NCBI GenBank assembly: GCA_037976565.1
Contig: CP137679.1
Coordinates: forward strand, 8,105,973 to 8,169,972
Direction of reading: 5' to 3'
Source of the DNA: Mesocentrotus franciscanus
Taxonomy: Eukaryota; Echinodermata; Echinoidea; Camarodonta; Strongylocentrotidae
DNA: 64,000 bases
Made by a program: the position numbers and the translations under genes. Shown piece by piece: positions 35,592-46,641 of this stretch. A model generated the notes under the pieces. It was given only the letters and a program-made list of their open reading frames with translations. It made no database searches and was not told the DNA's origin. How positions within the stretch are numbered: the stretch's first letter is position 1; each line of letters begins with the position of its first letter.

Positions 35592-35811
35592 GACATGTAA
35601 CACCGAAAGTTCGCACTGAAGGGGAAAAAATCCTATTCTGTGCTGAGAAGCGCAAAAACTCCCCTCTGGTCAAGAGTATACAAACAAAAAACGGGAATAT
35701 TATCTGCAAACTGCAGGATGACACCTTCAAAGTCATTAAAACACCCGATGACTTGTTTGATGTTGGGCTCAATGACATCAAATACGAAGATTTTAAACTC
35801 TCTATATTGTA
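35592..35811 (+). pseudogene. Unassigned open stretch upstream of the LINE endonuclease
   Basis: A frame without ATG reads KVRTEGEKILFCAEKRKNSP and continues to DLFDVGLNDIKYEDFKLSIL before a stop at about 35809. Copy 2 (46320-46514) has an added A and a 10-bp deletion that break it. It may be the end of a LINE ORF1. I do not recognise a domain. Confidence 0.3.
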
Positions 35812-35937
35812 AATGACTAATAAATATGATGAGCAATAAATATGTTATTAGTTAAATGGATCAAAATGAGACATCTGTATTAAATTCAATCATATAATGT
35901 TAGCCCTCATTTATTTGATAACACATTTTCAGAGCAA

Positions 35938-38530
35938 ATGTTACATTCATTCGGTACTTCAAATGTTAATATCAGATCTCTTAAGAAGAACTTTGAAAAC
36001 CTAAATTGTTTATATGAAGATACATTAAAAAAATTGATATCATTGCCTTATCAGGAGTGTGGAGCAGTGGCGGTTCCAGGGGGCCCGGGGGCCCGGGATC
36101 CCTCCCCTGGCCAAAAACCGGGTAAAAACATGTTAATTTTACCTTTTTTTGTAAAAAAAAGAAGAAAACGGGCCCCTCCCCTTGTGTGTGTGTGTGTGTG
36201 TGCTCATGTGAGGGGATGGGTGTTTATTTTTATTTTTAAAAAGTGGGCACCGGTCGATTCCAATCAGCAGACGGGCCGAGCCAGCGGCCCGTTGATTGGT
36301 TGAGCTCGCTATTGCTTCCGCCCAGCAGGCGAGCCGAACCAGCGGCCTGCTGATTGGTCGAGCACCGTGTGCGTCGACCATTAGGCCTTGTGCATAATTA
36401 GCCGAACCAGCGGCCTGCTGATTGGTCGAGCACCGTGTGCGTCGGCCAATAGGCCTTGTGCGTTATTGTTCCAATTATCGATCGAATTATTGACCGTCGC
36501 GCCGGTCCTCCCGTAGAGTATAAAACACCCTTGCTTACATTAGTTTTATCACCTGACGAAGTGTTGCAGCGGCGCACGAAACGTCGAGATCTTTTAGATT
36601 CCTTATTGACCACATTGCGAGACAAACGAATATCACTAGCGATATTATTTTCGATACTACATCCGCAATGAGTAATATATTTAGCATCAAATAATATCTT
36701 GTTTCAACACTAGTATGGTTTCCGTAAGAAACATAGCACTAAGTTATCATTGATTAATCTTGCAAATACACTATTGAAATACTTCGACGAAGGTAGAACA
36801 ACAGTTGGCATCTTTATTAAATTTCAAAAGGCATTTGATACTATAAACCACAGCATTCTCCTTTTAAAAATGTCACACTATGGAATACGTGGGTTAGCCT
36901 TGCAATGGTTTGAAGATTATTTGTGTAAACAGATCACAGATATACAATATAAATACAAAATGTCTTTGAAATTGAGTATAACCATGTGATGTCTTTTAAG
37001 GTTCCGTTCTTGGACCAACATTATTTTTACTTTATATAAATGATTTACCTAACTCCACAACTTTTTCAATTTCAGATTATTTGCTTATGACTCGAATCTA
37101 TTTCATACTTTTAATACTAGACAAAAAGAAATTGATTTAGGAATTGTAAGTGAAAATTTAATGAAGGTGCAGGAATGGTATAATGCAAATGAACTCACAA
37201 TTAACTTACAAAAACCAAGCTATATCATTATTTTATCCAAAGGTAGATCATTAGACAAAAAAGGATCTGTCAGAATATCAAGATCAGATATTACAGAGGC
37301 ATCCGTTGCATCATATGTAGGAATTGAAATTGATTGTCACCTTTCAGGTAAAGAATAAACTCAAACAATAAACAAATGCATACGTTAGACAGCAGGCATT
37401 CTGTTTAAACTGAGACATTTTGTTCCCAAGAATATACTTGTGTTATTATATAAGGCTTTTACACAGCCTCACATCTCTTATGGAGTAGAAGTATGGGGGA
37501 GCACTTAATCTAAATTGTATATATGTTAAGTAAAAAAAAATGGCAATCAGGGCAATCACAGACTCCAAACCTCTTTTTCAAAGTCTAGAAATATCAAATA
37601 TTTGTAAATTTCATGAACTTCGTGTATCAACGTTTATGTATGATTCGGTAAAAGGTGTATTATCACACTCTTAAGTCGATTATTGTCAGATGATACAGCA
37701 CAGATATGCAGCAAAGAGAAAAGAAAGTGGCTTACTCTATCAACCAAGATGTAAGACAACGCAAGGACAATTTTGTATTTCGTTTGTAGGAACAAAGCTG
37801 TGGAATGATCTTCTAGATGAAATTAGAATTAAAACATCGAGGTTATCTTTTCACCTACCTTCTATGTAAATGACGTGGGCTCAACCAACCCCCTTTCGTT
37901 TTTCATTTTATTTTACTTGTCTACCTTTTATATATGTTTACACTTGCTTGTTAACGATTATAGCGGCCCTTAAGCTTTTACAGGATTTGTGCATGTACGC
38001 ACATCTTTCTGATTTCATGTTTATTAATACATCCTTTTCATTTTATGAACATAGTGCTGATTGTATTTGTTCAAAGATTTGTTATCTTTCATTATAATGC
38101 TTTAGCACTTAAACTTTTTGTTTTCTTTTCTTTTAGAAATGTAAAAAAAAGTTACATGATGCTGTATTGTTATTTTTGATTATATATAAGTACAACACAA
38201 ACAAGTTTTACATTCATATGTGTTAACAATTTTTTTAAAAATCTTGCCAAAGAATGGAACTAGGCTCGACTAGCACTTGTGCTAACTTCTAGTTCCCATT
38301 AACAACTTCCCCTAAATATTAGTAATACTCATATTTACGTGTATATCTTTTGTACATTTGATAATATGCAGATCTATGTCTAAATATCGTTCATTACTGT
38401 TCAATCAACATTAATCTTCTGTTATGTATACATGTATCAGTATTATTCTTTGCATTGTATGATTGCTCATATGTACTGTCATTATTGTGATGTGTTGTTG
38501 TTAATAAATTCAACTTTAAATTCAAATTCA
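35938..38530 (+). pseudogene. CR1-group LINE, interrupted, copy 1
   Basis: The endonuclease start (NVNIRSLKKNFENL) at 35960-36055 is cut off at 36064 by inserted DNA. RT resumes near 36700 (YGFRKKHSTK) and continues with KFQKAFDTINHSILL and HYGIRGLALQWF at 36750-36989. A stop and shift follow, then VLGPTLFLLYINDLPN. The active site reads FAYDSNLF instead of the expected FADD, so one catalytic Asp is lost. NANELTINLQK at 37161-37358 and GTKLWNDLLDEIR near 37795 mark the thumb and C-terminal block. The 3' UTR ends in an 'attcaaattcaa' tail at about 38505-38532. It is inactive through frameshifts, stops and the active-site change. Confidence 0.85.
36064..36690. other. Insert in LINE: hAT-like end, CCAAT-rich repeats, TATA motif, stem motif
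   Basis: It begins with CAGTGGCGGTTCCAGG, a variant of the MITE ends at 11508. After a (TG)n tract come about three repeats with 'agcggcctgctgattggtcg' (36265-36470) carrying several CCAAT/ATTGG words. Then follow 'gagtataaaacacc' (36516-36529) and 'cacctgacgaagtg...cacgaaacgtcg' (36550-36587). The right border with LINE sequence is near 36690. No right TIR is visible. Confidence 0.5.
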
Positions 38531-38565
38531 AACGCGAACGAAAAGGTTACAACATACATGACATA

Positions 38566-39548
38566 CAGAGTGAGTCAGAAAAAATGTCCCACTTTTTATA
38601 AGTTGTATTGTTTGAAGTATGAATATTTAATCACGGGTTTCATGATATGTCTTGATAGAGTTATCATCCCAGTACATTTAGGTACCATTTTCATTTAAAT
38701 ATCTGCATGCATGACTGAACATCAGACAATCTTTACAAGACTGCCAGATCTCACTTGCGCCAAGTTGCTGGGTGAGGAATAAAATAGTGTTTTGAACAAA
38801 CACAGCCAGACAGACAAAACAACACACATACCCACTCACACACACACGCACACTCACACACACGCACACATACACGTACGCACAGGCACACGCACACAAA
38901 TGAGCGTTCCATTCCCGACAAGGCCGACCCAAACTGTTACTTTTTTGTCGGGAATTCTTCTTCTCGTACGAAAAATTGAATGGCCGCTGTCCTCTTGGTG
39001 CGTATTGGCGGATGTTGCGAGTGTTGAGCTTCATGATGATGATGATGATGATGAAGATTAAAATGATGACAATGATGACGATGATGATGATGATGATAAT
39101 ATGATGGTGGTAGTGAATGCGTACTAAAGGGAAAGATTGTCAGGGAAATGCCACTTATATCAGCGATCTTGATAAAAATCAATGCTTAATCAGAAAAGAG
39201 GAAATTATGAAACAATTGTTACCGCATGTGTTGTGTGTGTGTGTGTGTGTGTGCGCGTGTGTGTTTGTGCGTGTGTGTGTGTGTGTGTGCGTGTGTCTGT
39301 CTGTCTGACTGTCTTTTTTCAATGCACTGTTTTATTCCTCACCCAGTAACTTGGCGCAAGTGAGATCTGGCAGTCTTGTAAAGATTGCCTGATGTTCAGT
39401 CATGCATGCAGAGATTCAAATGAAAATGGTACCTAAATGTACTGGGAGGATAACTCTATCAAGACTTATCATGAAATCCATGATTAAATATTCATACTTC
39501 AAACAATACAACTTTTAAAAAGTGGGACATTTTTTCTGACTCACTCTG
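38566..39548. mobile_element. Tc1/mariner-like foldback element, copy-1-specific insertion
   Basis: Long inverted ends of about 220 bp start CAGAGTGAGTCAGAAAAAAT on both strands. Copy 2 has the undisturbed site 'catgacatatatacaagg' at 49264, so the element inserted at TA with a TA duplication (38564-38565 and 39549-39550). TA targeting is the rule in Tc1/mariner elements. The middle is (CA)n, (TG)n and (GATGAT)n simple sequence with no transposase. Confidence 0.93.
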
Positions 39549-39864
39549 TATATACAAGGTGCTCCAAATTAAAGGTACTTGGTAACATTGTTCAGATGAG
39601 AGAAAATAGTGCTAAGGTAGTGACTTCAATGCTAGATGTACAATTGAAGATAATCTTAACGTTTGAATGAAAAGAGACCATTAATAATGATAAGAATTGG
39701 GAAAAACTGATCTGATCGATTCCTCAATTCTCCCAACTATATTATTACAATGTAATTACATTTTAGGAGAATGTTAATCGTCACAAAGCAACTAATTGCC
39801 TGTATATACCATTCCAGACACTTAACCCTAAAAAGGCCGGGCTATTTGAGGTCTTAATACGGCC

Positions 39865-39919
39865 GGGGGCATTATGCCCCCACAAGATCTCGGCCGTGAA
39901 ACGGCCGAGATCGCCGCAA
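39865..39919. repeat. Double hairpin; second one deleted from copy 2
   Basis: GGGGGCAT-T-ATGCCCCC (39865-39881) is followed by arms GATCTCGGCCGT around GAA (39886-39912). In copy 2 the second hairpin plus a few bases (34 bp) is missing between 'acaa' and 'aaattgg' (about 49605). Confidence 0.9.
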
Positions 39920-41595
39920 AAATTGGCACGCATGTCAAGTGAAGTGGATAGAATACTATGGTAAATTTAATTTTTTGAAAAATTCACTCATTTGCATATT
40001 TATGGTAATTTATGCAAAAAAGGTCATAAAATTCACCTTTTTACCCATAAATCATAATATTCTTTATATTTCAGCATTCTTTTTCACTACATGTATTCGT
40101 TAGACCATTTGAAACATTAATACGACAACAAAATGGAAGAGCTAGGTTATTCCTTATGTTATCTGTTGTTTTGATAATTTCTTATGTATTTCATTGTTTT
40201 TTAACTTTATTTTTTTGATGTTTTATTTCATTTCTAACTACAATTCAACTAGTTTGACTCCCAAAAAAACACCTAAACTTTAAACAAGACCCAATAACCA
40301 ATGTTTTAACTCTTTTTAGGAAAAATTACATTTCCATATGTTTTGTACACAAATCACGAAAATTAGCGATTTTCGGGCTGACATGCAAAGACAAAAGGTC
40401 ACGTGACTTTGTAACTGTACGTCCGATTTTCAACCCCAAAAAATGTTTAAAGATGCGCAAGACTCGAAAGAAAAAAGTCAGCGAGCGGCGGGGCGCCATC
40501 TGTATGCGTTCCCGAACAATCCGAAAAATTGTATTAGGGTTAAGTGTTGACAGACTTTTAAAAGCTTGTCTAATGTCTTGTTTTCATGGGAAAACGGTTG
40601 GGAAAATTCAAAAATGGTTGGGAGAATTTACGGTAAGAGGGTGTTGTACGCCTTCAAAGAAAACCATAAATATCTTTGTGGTTTGAGAACTTTTCTGGAT
40701 TTTTTTGCATGTTAGAGGGTTAGTACAGTAGAAGGTATATATTAAGTGACAATTCATACAAAAATTACGCAGTTTTTCCATCAATCTTCAACAATGTTAC
40801 CGAGGAACTTTAATATCGACTAGACAGCATGGCATTTGAAATTGTTGGCACACCATTGAAAGTTATTATGACTTCCTTCCCCTTGATAATATAACATGAT
40901 TAAATGTGTATTGAACCAGCGCACCTGCAATGTCAGGAAAGAAAATAATAAACATAACGAATATGGCGACGTTAAACTGACAATTTCTTTTTAACCAGCA
41001 ATAATAGACTTAACATCAATACATGTATGTAACAGACATCACTCTTTGGTATAGGCCTACGATGCTACGACCATAACTTGCATAGGTTGAATAAATGATA
41101 TTTTGCTCAGAAACGACATTTCAAATGTGCAATGTGCAAACACGCATTACATGTTTTAAACGCTATATGCATTATGTATACATTATGATTTGTACAAATT
41201 TTAAACACAATCATCGTAATTTCCACAAACAACATAAAATATCCACAGAAAAGCTTCCCAATTGCCCTCTCCACTTTATGTAAAAAACAAATACATACCG
41301 TTGTTGTTTTTTCACACACAAAATATGGCACGGTATCACGCAAAGAGTTTTAAATTCCAAATTATAATATCCGCGTTTGGCGGTCAGTCGCGAAAGCAGG
41401 AAAGCATATATTTCCGGTAGGCAATATTTTGGAGCATGTAGCGGGCTACGCACGTCACTACATGAAGGAAATGTCGACGCCCCTAATGAATATATTATGT
41501 CTGTGCCGGCGGCGTGCGTACCATAGACACTGTTCTCCGGATTTAACTCTATGGCGTACGCTTACACGCTATATAAGGAACATGTATTACACTAT

Positions 41596-42572
41596 GGGAT
41601 GTTTCAGGAAATGTGGACATTGGCAGTTGCCTAGCCCCGCCCCCCACCCCCACCCCGCCCCTTCCAGTCAGATGAGCATATTTTGATACCTCATTTGTGA
41701 CAATAGCAGGTCACTCATTCTTTCTTTCTCTCTTTCTTTCTTTTTCCGTTCTGCAGGCCCTGACATGAAGGCTTCTAAATAAGCATATTTTTTGGCCTAA
41801 CTGTAAATTTGGGAATTTTTCATTTTCCAACAAACGCATACTAAAGGATAATTTACACAAAAAATGAGAAAAAAATCCCGGAAAATAATGTAATTTCAGC
41901 AACATGTGTAAATCACGTTTGCATTTTATTTTATTTTGATTAAAAAAAATGTTATTCTATGTTCAAAAAGACCATATCATGTATGCAACGGGCATGATAG
42001 AATTCTAATGTAGACGGTGATGTGTTACCAAAATTATAAGCTGGTACCTAATGACATTTTCCAATCATCAAATCGTGAGATCCTTAGAAGTTCAAGGAGT
42101 TAGTAACGATTTAAAGTTATTCATGGCTAAGCAGAACAGATTTCAAATTGATCTCAGTTGTAGTTGTGGAACTTCCTATTTGAAACACACAAAGGCTAAA
42201 ACTGAGATTCAATCGAATCAAGTAGTTTCATAATGTTCCTTCGATTTTTGTACCGAATTACTTGTAATCGAGCGAAAAAATAACTTTGCATACCTAGTCG
42301 AAACTATTTTATGAGAAAAGTTTATGTAATTCTAATCTAATCACAATAGGAATTATGCGGAGTATTGGTTGCTTACAAGCATACACTTGTTTTCTTAGTA
42401 GTCAGGCAAAATAAACCATTAAACCAAACATGGCGATATTATATTATATTCATATTGATCGATGCACTAACTTGTCTTGGTCATGGGCAAGATTATGACA
42501 ACCGGCTGGAAGGGGGCGGGGTGGGGTGGGGGGGTAGGCAACTGCCAATGTCCACATTTCCTGAAACATCCC
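41596..42572. mobile_element. Foldback-type element with about 70-bp inverted ends, copy 1
   Basis: The left end 'gggatgtttcaggaaatgtg' continues to 'ccccttccag' (41668). The right end at 42505-42572 is its reverse complement. Inside is a degenerate piece of the hAT-like internal sequence ('cagatgagcatattttgata', 'ttctaaataagcatattt') and a 60-residue open frame (42051-42233) of unknown nature. No clear target duplication is visible. Copy 2 is at 52731-53741. Confidence 0.7.
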
Positions 42573-43539
42573 AGAGTACAGAAGAAGAACTTATCAAGTG
42601 CACTCAGCGCTCCAAATCTTTTGAACTTTCTGCACTACTAAATGTCTAATCACTTTTGTCCAGTTAATATACCGAGATACTCGCCAAAATCAGAGGAATA
42701 TCTACAATAAAGCACCTGTTTGGCTCAAAATGTATATTTCACACACTACATCACTCATTGAAATTGATATCAGGATGAAGGTATTTTAATTATCCATCTG
42801 TTGACACCAAATACATGGTGATTAGAGGTTTTAGTTAAAAGTTATCTTTAAAACTCGATGTAAACACACCAAACAGGTCCTTAATACACTATTACAGTTA
42901 ATACACATGTGGGCAAAAATGTTGTTTTTGTGGAAATCAAATCAATAACTTTAGATTGCTATAACTTTTTATTGAAAAGATATATAAACATCTCCCTTGC
43001 ACAGGATATTGTCTTTTACATAAGCACATTTCTGGAAGGTTATGAAAAAATGCACTTCTCCGATTTTTATATATGGAAAATAATTTTTTTTGATAACATT
43101 CAATATTTCGAAAAAAATTTCCAAAAATCATGTTTTTTTACTTAAATTTGCGATGTTAATTAATCCTAACTTCGTTGAAATAGTTATCAAAATGTAGATA
43201 ATTTAATTTACTTTCATATGACACCAAACTCATGGTGGTTCAAGGTTTCCTTAAAATATTATTTACAAAATAATATTATGTCGTCAAAGGGCCGCTTTTG
43301 GGGGGTGCCTCCCCCTGGCCACACCCACCACTTAGAACATGCCAGACAGTCAATTTGTTATATGGAGCTATGCGATCTTTACATCTGTGCACATGGAAAT
43401 TGGTTTCCTTCCCAGCTAGGTTGACATCCTGGCTCCCGTACTAATAGGCTATTTCAGCACATCTGAACTGCTGTTTCTAGCTGGAGCTAGGCCTATATGT
43501 ATTTCACCAAACTTAACGGTATTGTTTTGACTACATTAA

Positions 43540-43896
43540 TTAAATCTATACTTGCATCAATTAAGTTATTGCATTTCTATATTTGTATTGTATTGTTTTG
43601 ACTACATATACTTGCATCAATCAAGTTATTGCATTTTACCTGTTCCAAGCTGCATTTTGCGTGTTCCAAAATGTCCATCATTTGTATTGTGTTGTTTTGA
43701 CTTCATTGACATACATATACACTTCTATCAATTAGGTTATTGCATCTTACCTGTTCCCAACTGCATTTTGCGTATTCCCAAAATTCCATCCTTTGTATTA
43801 TATGGTTTTGAATACACACTTGCATCAATCAAGTTCTTGCATTTTACCTATTACAAGCTGCATTGTGCGTGATCCAAAATGCTATCCTTTGAATTG
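43540..43896. repeat. About 90-110-bp tandem repeat
   Basis: Units share 'cttgcatcaatcaagttatt', 'gcattttacctgttccaagc', 'tgcattttgcgt' and 'tttgtattgt.ttgttttgac', with about four copies. In copy 2 of the large duplication only the first one and a half units remain (54720-54823) before Gypsy sequence starts. Confidence 0.8.
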
Positions 43897-44968
43897 TATT
43901 TATTTATTTATTTTATTTATTTATTAGTCTTGTTTTGGTAGGGTGGCTCCATCAGTAGTTAAATACTGTTTTCCGTGGAGGCCCAACAACATAAATACAA
44001 AATTTACAAACATATTGATGTAAACATTACAAATCGAAACCATATCAATTTACTTACAACATTTTCGAACAAAAAAAAGAAACAAACAACAACACAATGG
44101 ACCAGTGCAATGATTAAGATTATCGTAACGCCAAAACAAAAGAGTAAATGAAGAATTTGATGGCGCATTTCTTAACAAATTTGGTAAATTATTCCAAAGA
44201 GCCGCACTATCAAACGAAAAACTTTGTTTTCCCATCTGTGTTTTAATTTTGGGTAAAATTAATCCTGCGTTTTGTGCACTGCGCGTTCTAATGTTATGTA
44301 CAGATTGGGTTTTTTGAAACATTTGTAAAATATAGACCGGAGTTTGATTTTCAAAAACAGAATAAATCACTTTGCATTTGAAATAATTCCACCTACTTTG
44401 ATTGCTGACCCACTTGAGTTTATTAAAATTTGCTTGAGTCGGGGTTTTTACATTGGCCCCCAAGATTACTCTGGCCATTTTCTTATGTTGTTTAATGATT
44501 ACATCTCGGACATTTTGTGAAGAATTAGACCATGTATTACAAAAATATTCAAATAAAGGCAAAATTAATGCATTGGCAAGAAGCTTCAGTCCCTCCAAAG
44601 TTAGGTATCTTTTTGAACGGCCAAGTAATGCTATCCTTGACCCTATCTTTTTACTTGTTTTGTCACTTGTTCTTTCCAGCTTAATGTTGGATCTAGCCAG
44701 ACTCCTAAGTATTTATAGGTATAAACCTGAGAAATATGGTGTTGCTCAAGTTGAATGCAAATAGATTTGTCAAGTTTAGCCAATTTCATTTGTGAACCAA
44801 ATAACATAAATTCAGTTTCGTTGTGGTTTAATGCCAGATTGTTTTCTTTGACCCACTAATAGACTAGTTTTAAATCAAAATTCAAAGCCGATTCAATGTC
44901 CTCGCTTCTTTGACTACTAAAAAACAATACAGCATCGTCTACATATAACATCACTTGGCATTTGGCAT
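43897..44968 (-). pseudogene. CR1-group LINE, RT palm to 3' end
   Basis: The minus strand reads MLYVDDAVLFFSSQ (YVDD active site at 44945-44934), then after one stop WVKENNLALNHNETEFMLFG. An open frame at 44598-44050 follows with LANALILPLFEYF and, near the end, FSFDSAALWNNLPNLLR, the usual C-terminal RT block. The 3' UTR ends in an (AAAT)n tail on the minus strand (43897-43926). The 5' part is cut exactly where copy 2 of the large duplication begins, so a rearrangement joins the two. A stop and a frameshift near 44600-44660 make it inactive. Confidence 0.85.
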
Positions 44969-46641
44969 CCGGGCGGGGGAGGGGGGGCACGCCTCCGATT
45001 TTTTTTTTTTTTTTTTTGGGGGCTTATTTTTAAAGGGGCTTTGGAAAACGGATTCAAAAGTTGAGAGGGGACTCAAAAATGTAATTAGGGGGCGGGGCAT
45101 TTTTCGATTGTGTACTTAGTATTTAGGGCATGTAAAACTTTGGATTTCAAAAGGGGTATGGGCTGAATGTGACCTACGTACCCTTCTAAAAAAAGCTGGC
45201 CTTTTGCTCAATTAAAATCAAAATGTATTCTGCTTATTCAAAGAGCTATTTCATCAAGGGTTCAAACATATCAAACTAAACATTGTCATTATGAGATACA
45301 AAATAAATGGGTTAGGTTTACATTTTGAATTGGTGGGGGAGGGGGGGGTTCAGACCGAATTTGCTGACATTAGAAATATATATGAGAAATAAAAGGGACA
45401 CTTATGAAGATACATCGTCGAAAAGCGACATTACAAAGACTCGACATTTGAAGTACGTCGACAAGATTTAACAAATAATTATACAACTCTGCCGACAGGC
45501 TTTTAAAGGAATTGAGACTGTGATGCCGCCCATCCCTCCCTCCCTAAAGCTATGCCCCTGTTATGGCGGAACAGTTTCTCTTCGAGTGAAACCTGAAGTA
45601 TTGTTCAAGGATCGAGTTAGACACCATTTACAGTTACAATGTGTTGAAGGGTAAAAAGGTTTACATAGATTGAGCATTTGAAAGTGATATTGACACTTTG
45701 AAAGGAAAGACAAAACGAGCAAAATGAGAAGCGGATCGGAAATGGAAATTTGTTTTTATTTTAGATGAACAGACAGTAAAAGTGTGGAGATGTTTGAGAG
45801 TAATGATCCAATACCAAGGGACAATGCAGAAAGGAAGCAATGCTGCAGAGCTTGGAGACTTGCACTAAGATTTTAGGAGTGGCTTATGGAATGAAGACAG
45901 CATATAACCAGCCAAGCTAATTACGTGACTACCTGTATGTACTTGGTGAATGCTATGCAACTATTAAGCAAAATTATTGGGGCAGAAAGAGAGCCAGCTA
46001 AAATGAATTAGAGTGAACTAAGCAGCATACTAGAGTAACGTTTTCTCTCGTGAGGCGTGTATTCTGTTCAACATAAATGCAAAACATGTAAATAGAGAAA
46101 TACTACTTCAGAGAATTCATCATCATAATGATGAGTGTTATTGTTTCAGAATATACAAGTAGCCTGAAAATACCTTTTAGGTACATCTTCCAATCCTTTT
46201 GTACCTCCCTTTTTCATTCGTGTTTCTATTGTTCTGTCTCAGAATAATGGAAATCATAAGCCCCCCCCCCTTCTAGTTAGGCTCATCTCTACGAGAAAGA
46301 GGGATGACATGTAACACCGAAAGTTCGCACTGAAGGGGAAAAAAATCCTATTCTGTGCTGAGAAGCGCAAAAACTCCCCTCTGGTCAAGAAAAAACGGGA
46401 ATATTATCTGCAAAATGCAGGATGACACCTTCAAAGTCATTAAAACACCCGATGACTTGTTTGATGTTGGAATCAATGACATCAAATACGAAGATTTTAA
46501 ACTCTCTGTATTGTAAATGAATAATAAATATGATGAGCAATAAATATGTTATTAGTTAAATGGATCAAAATGAGACATCTGTATTAAATTCAATGATATA
46601 ATGTTAGCCCTCATTTATTTGATAACACATTTTCAGAGCAA

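Larger units (their letters stand above)
34272..43654. repeat. Large direct duplication, copy 1 (9.4 kb)
   Basis: From 'ccgggcggggaggggg' to 'tgttccaagctgca' this copy matches 44969-54823 with scattered substitutions and small indels. Differences: a 983-bp TA-flanked element only here (38566-39548), a 34-bp hairpin segment only here (39886-39919), a 17-bp insert at about 40632, and a 47-bp deletion near 41748. The left end in this copy is preceded by 'caggggcgaatccagatttc' (34249), a hAT-like end missing from copy 2. The contents are listed separately. Confidence 0.95.

Noticed and set aside
36550..36590. Canonical hammerhead ribozyme
   Set aside because: CTGACGA and GAAACGTC boxes are present, but an extra A and a 3-4-bp stem II with mismatches in stem I break the consensus; kept only as a stem motif.
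40453..40686. Basic 77-residue frame in both duplication copies (also 50132-50356)
   Set aside because: Copies differ by a 17-bp indel at the end, and there is no recognisable domain; not supported as a gene.
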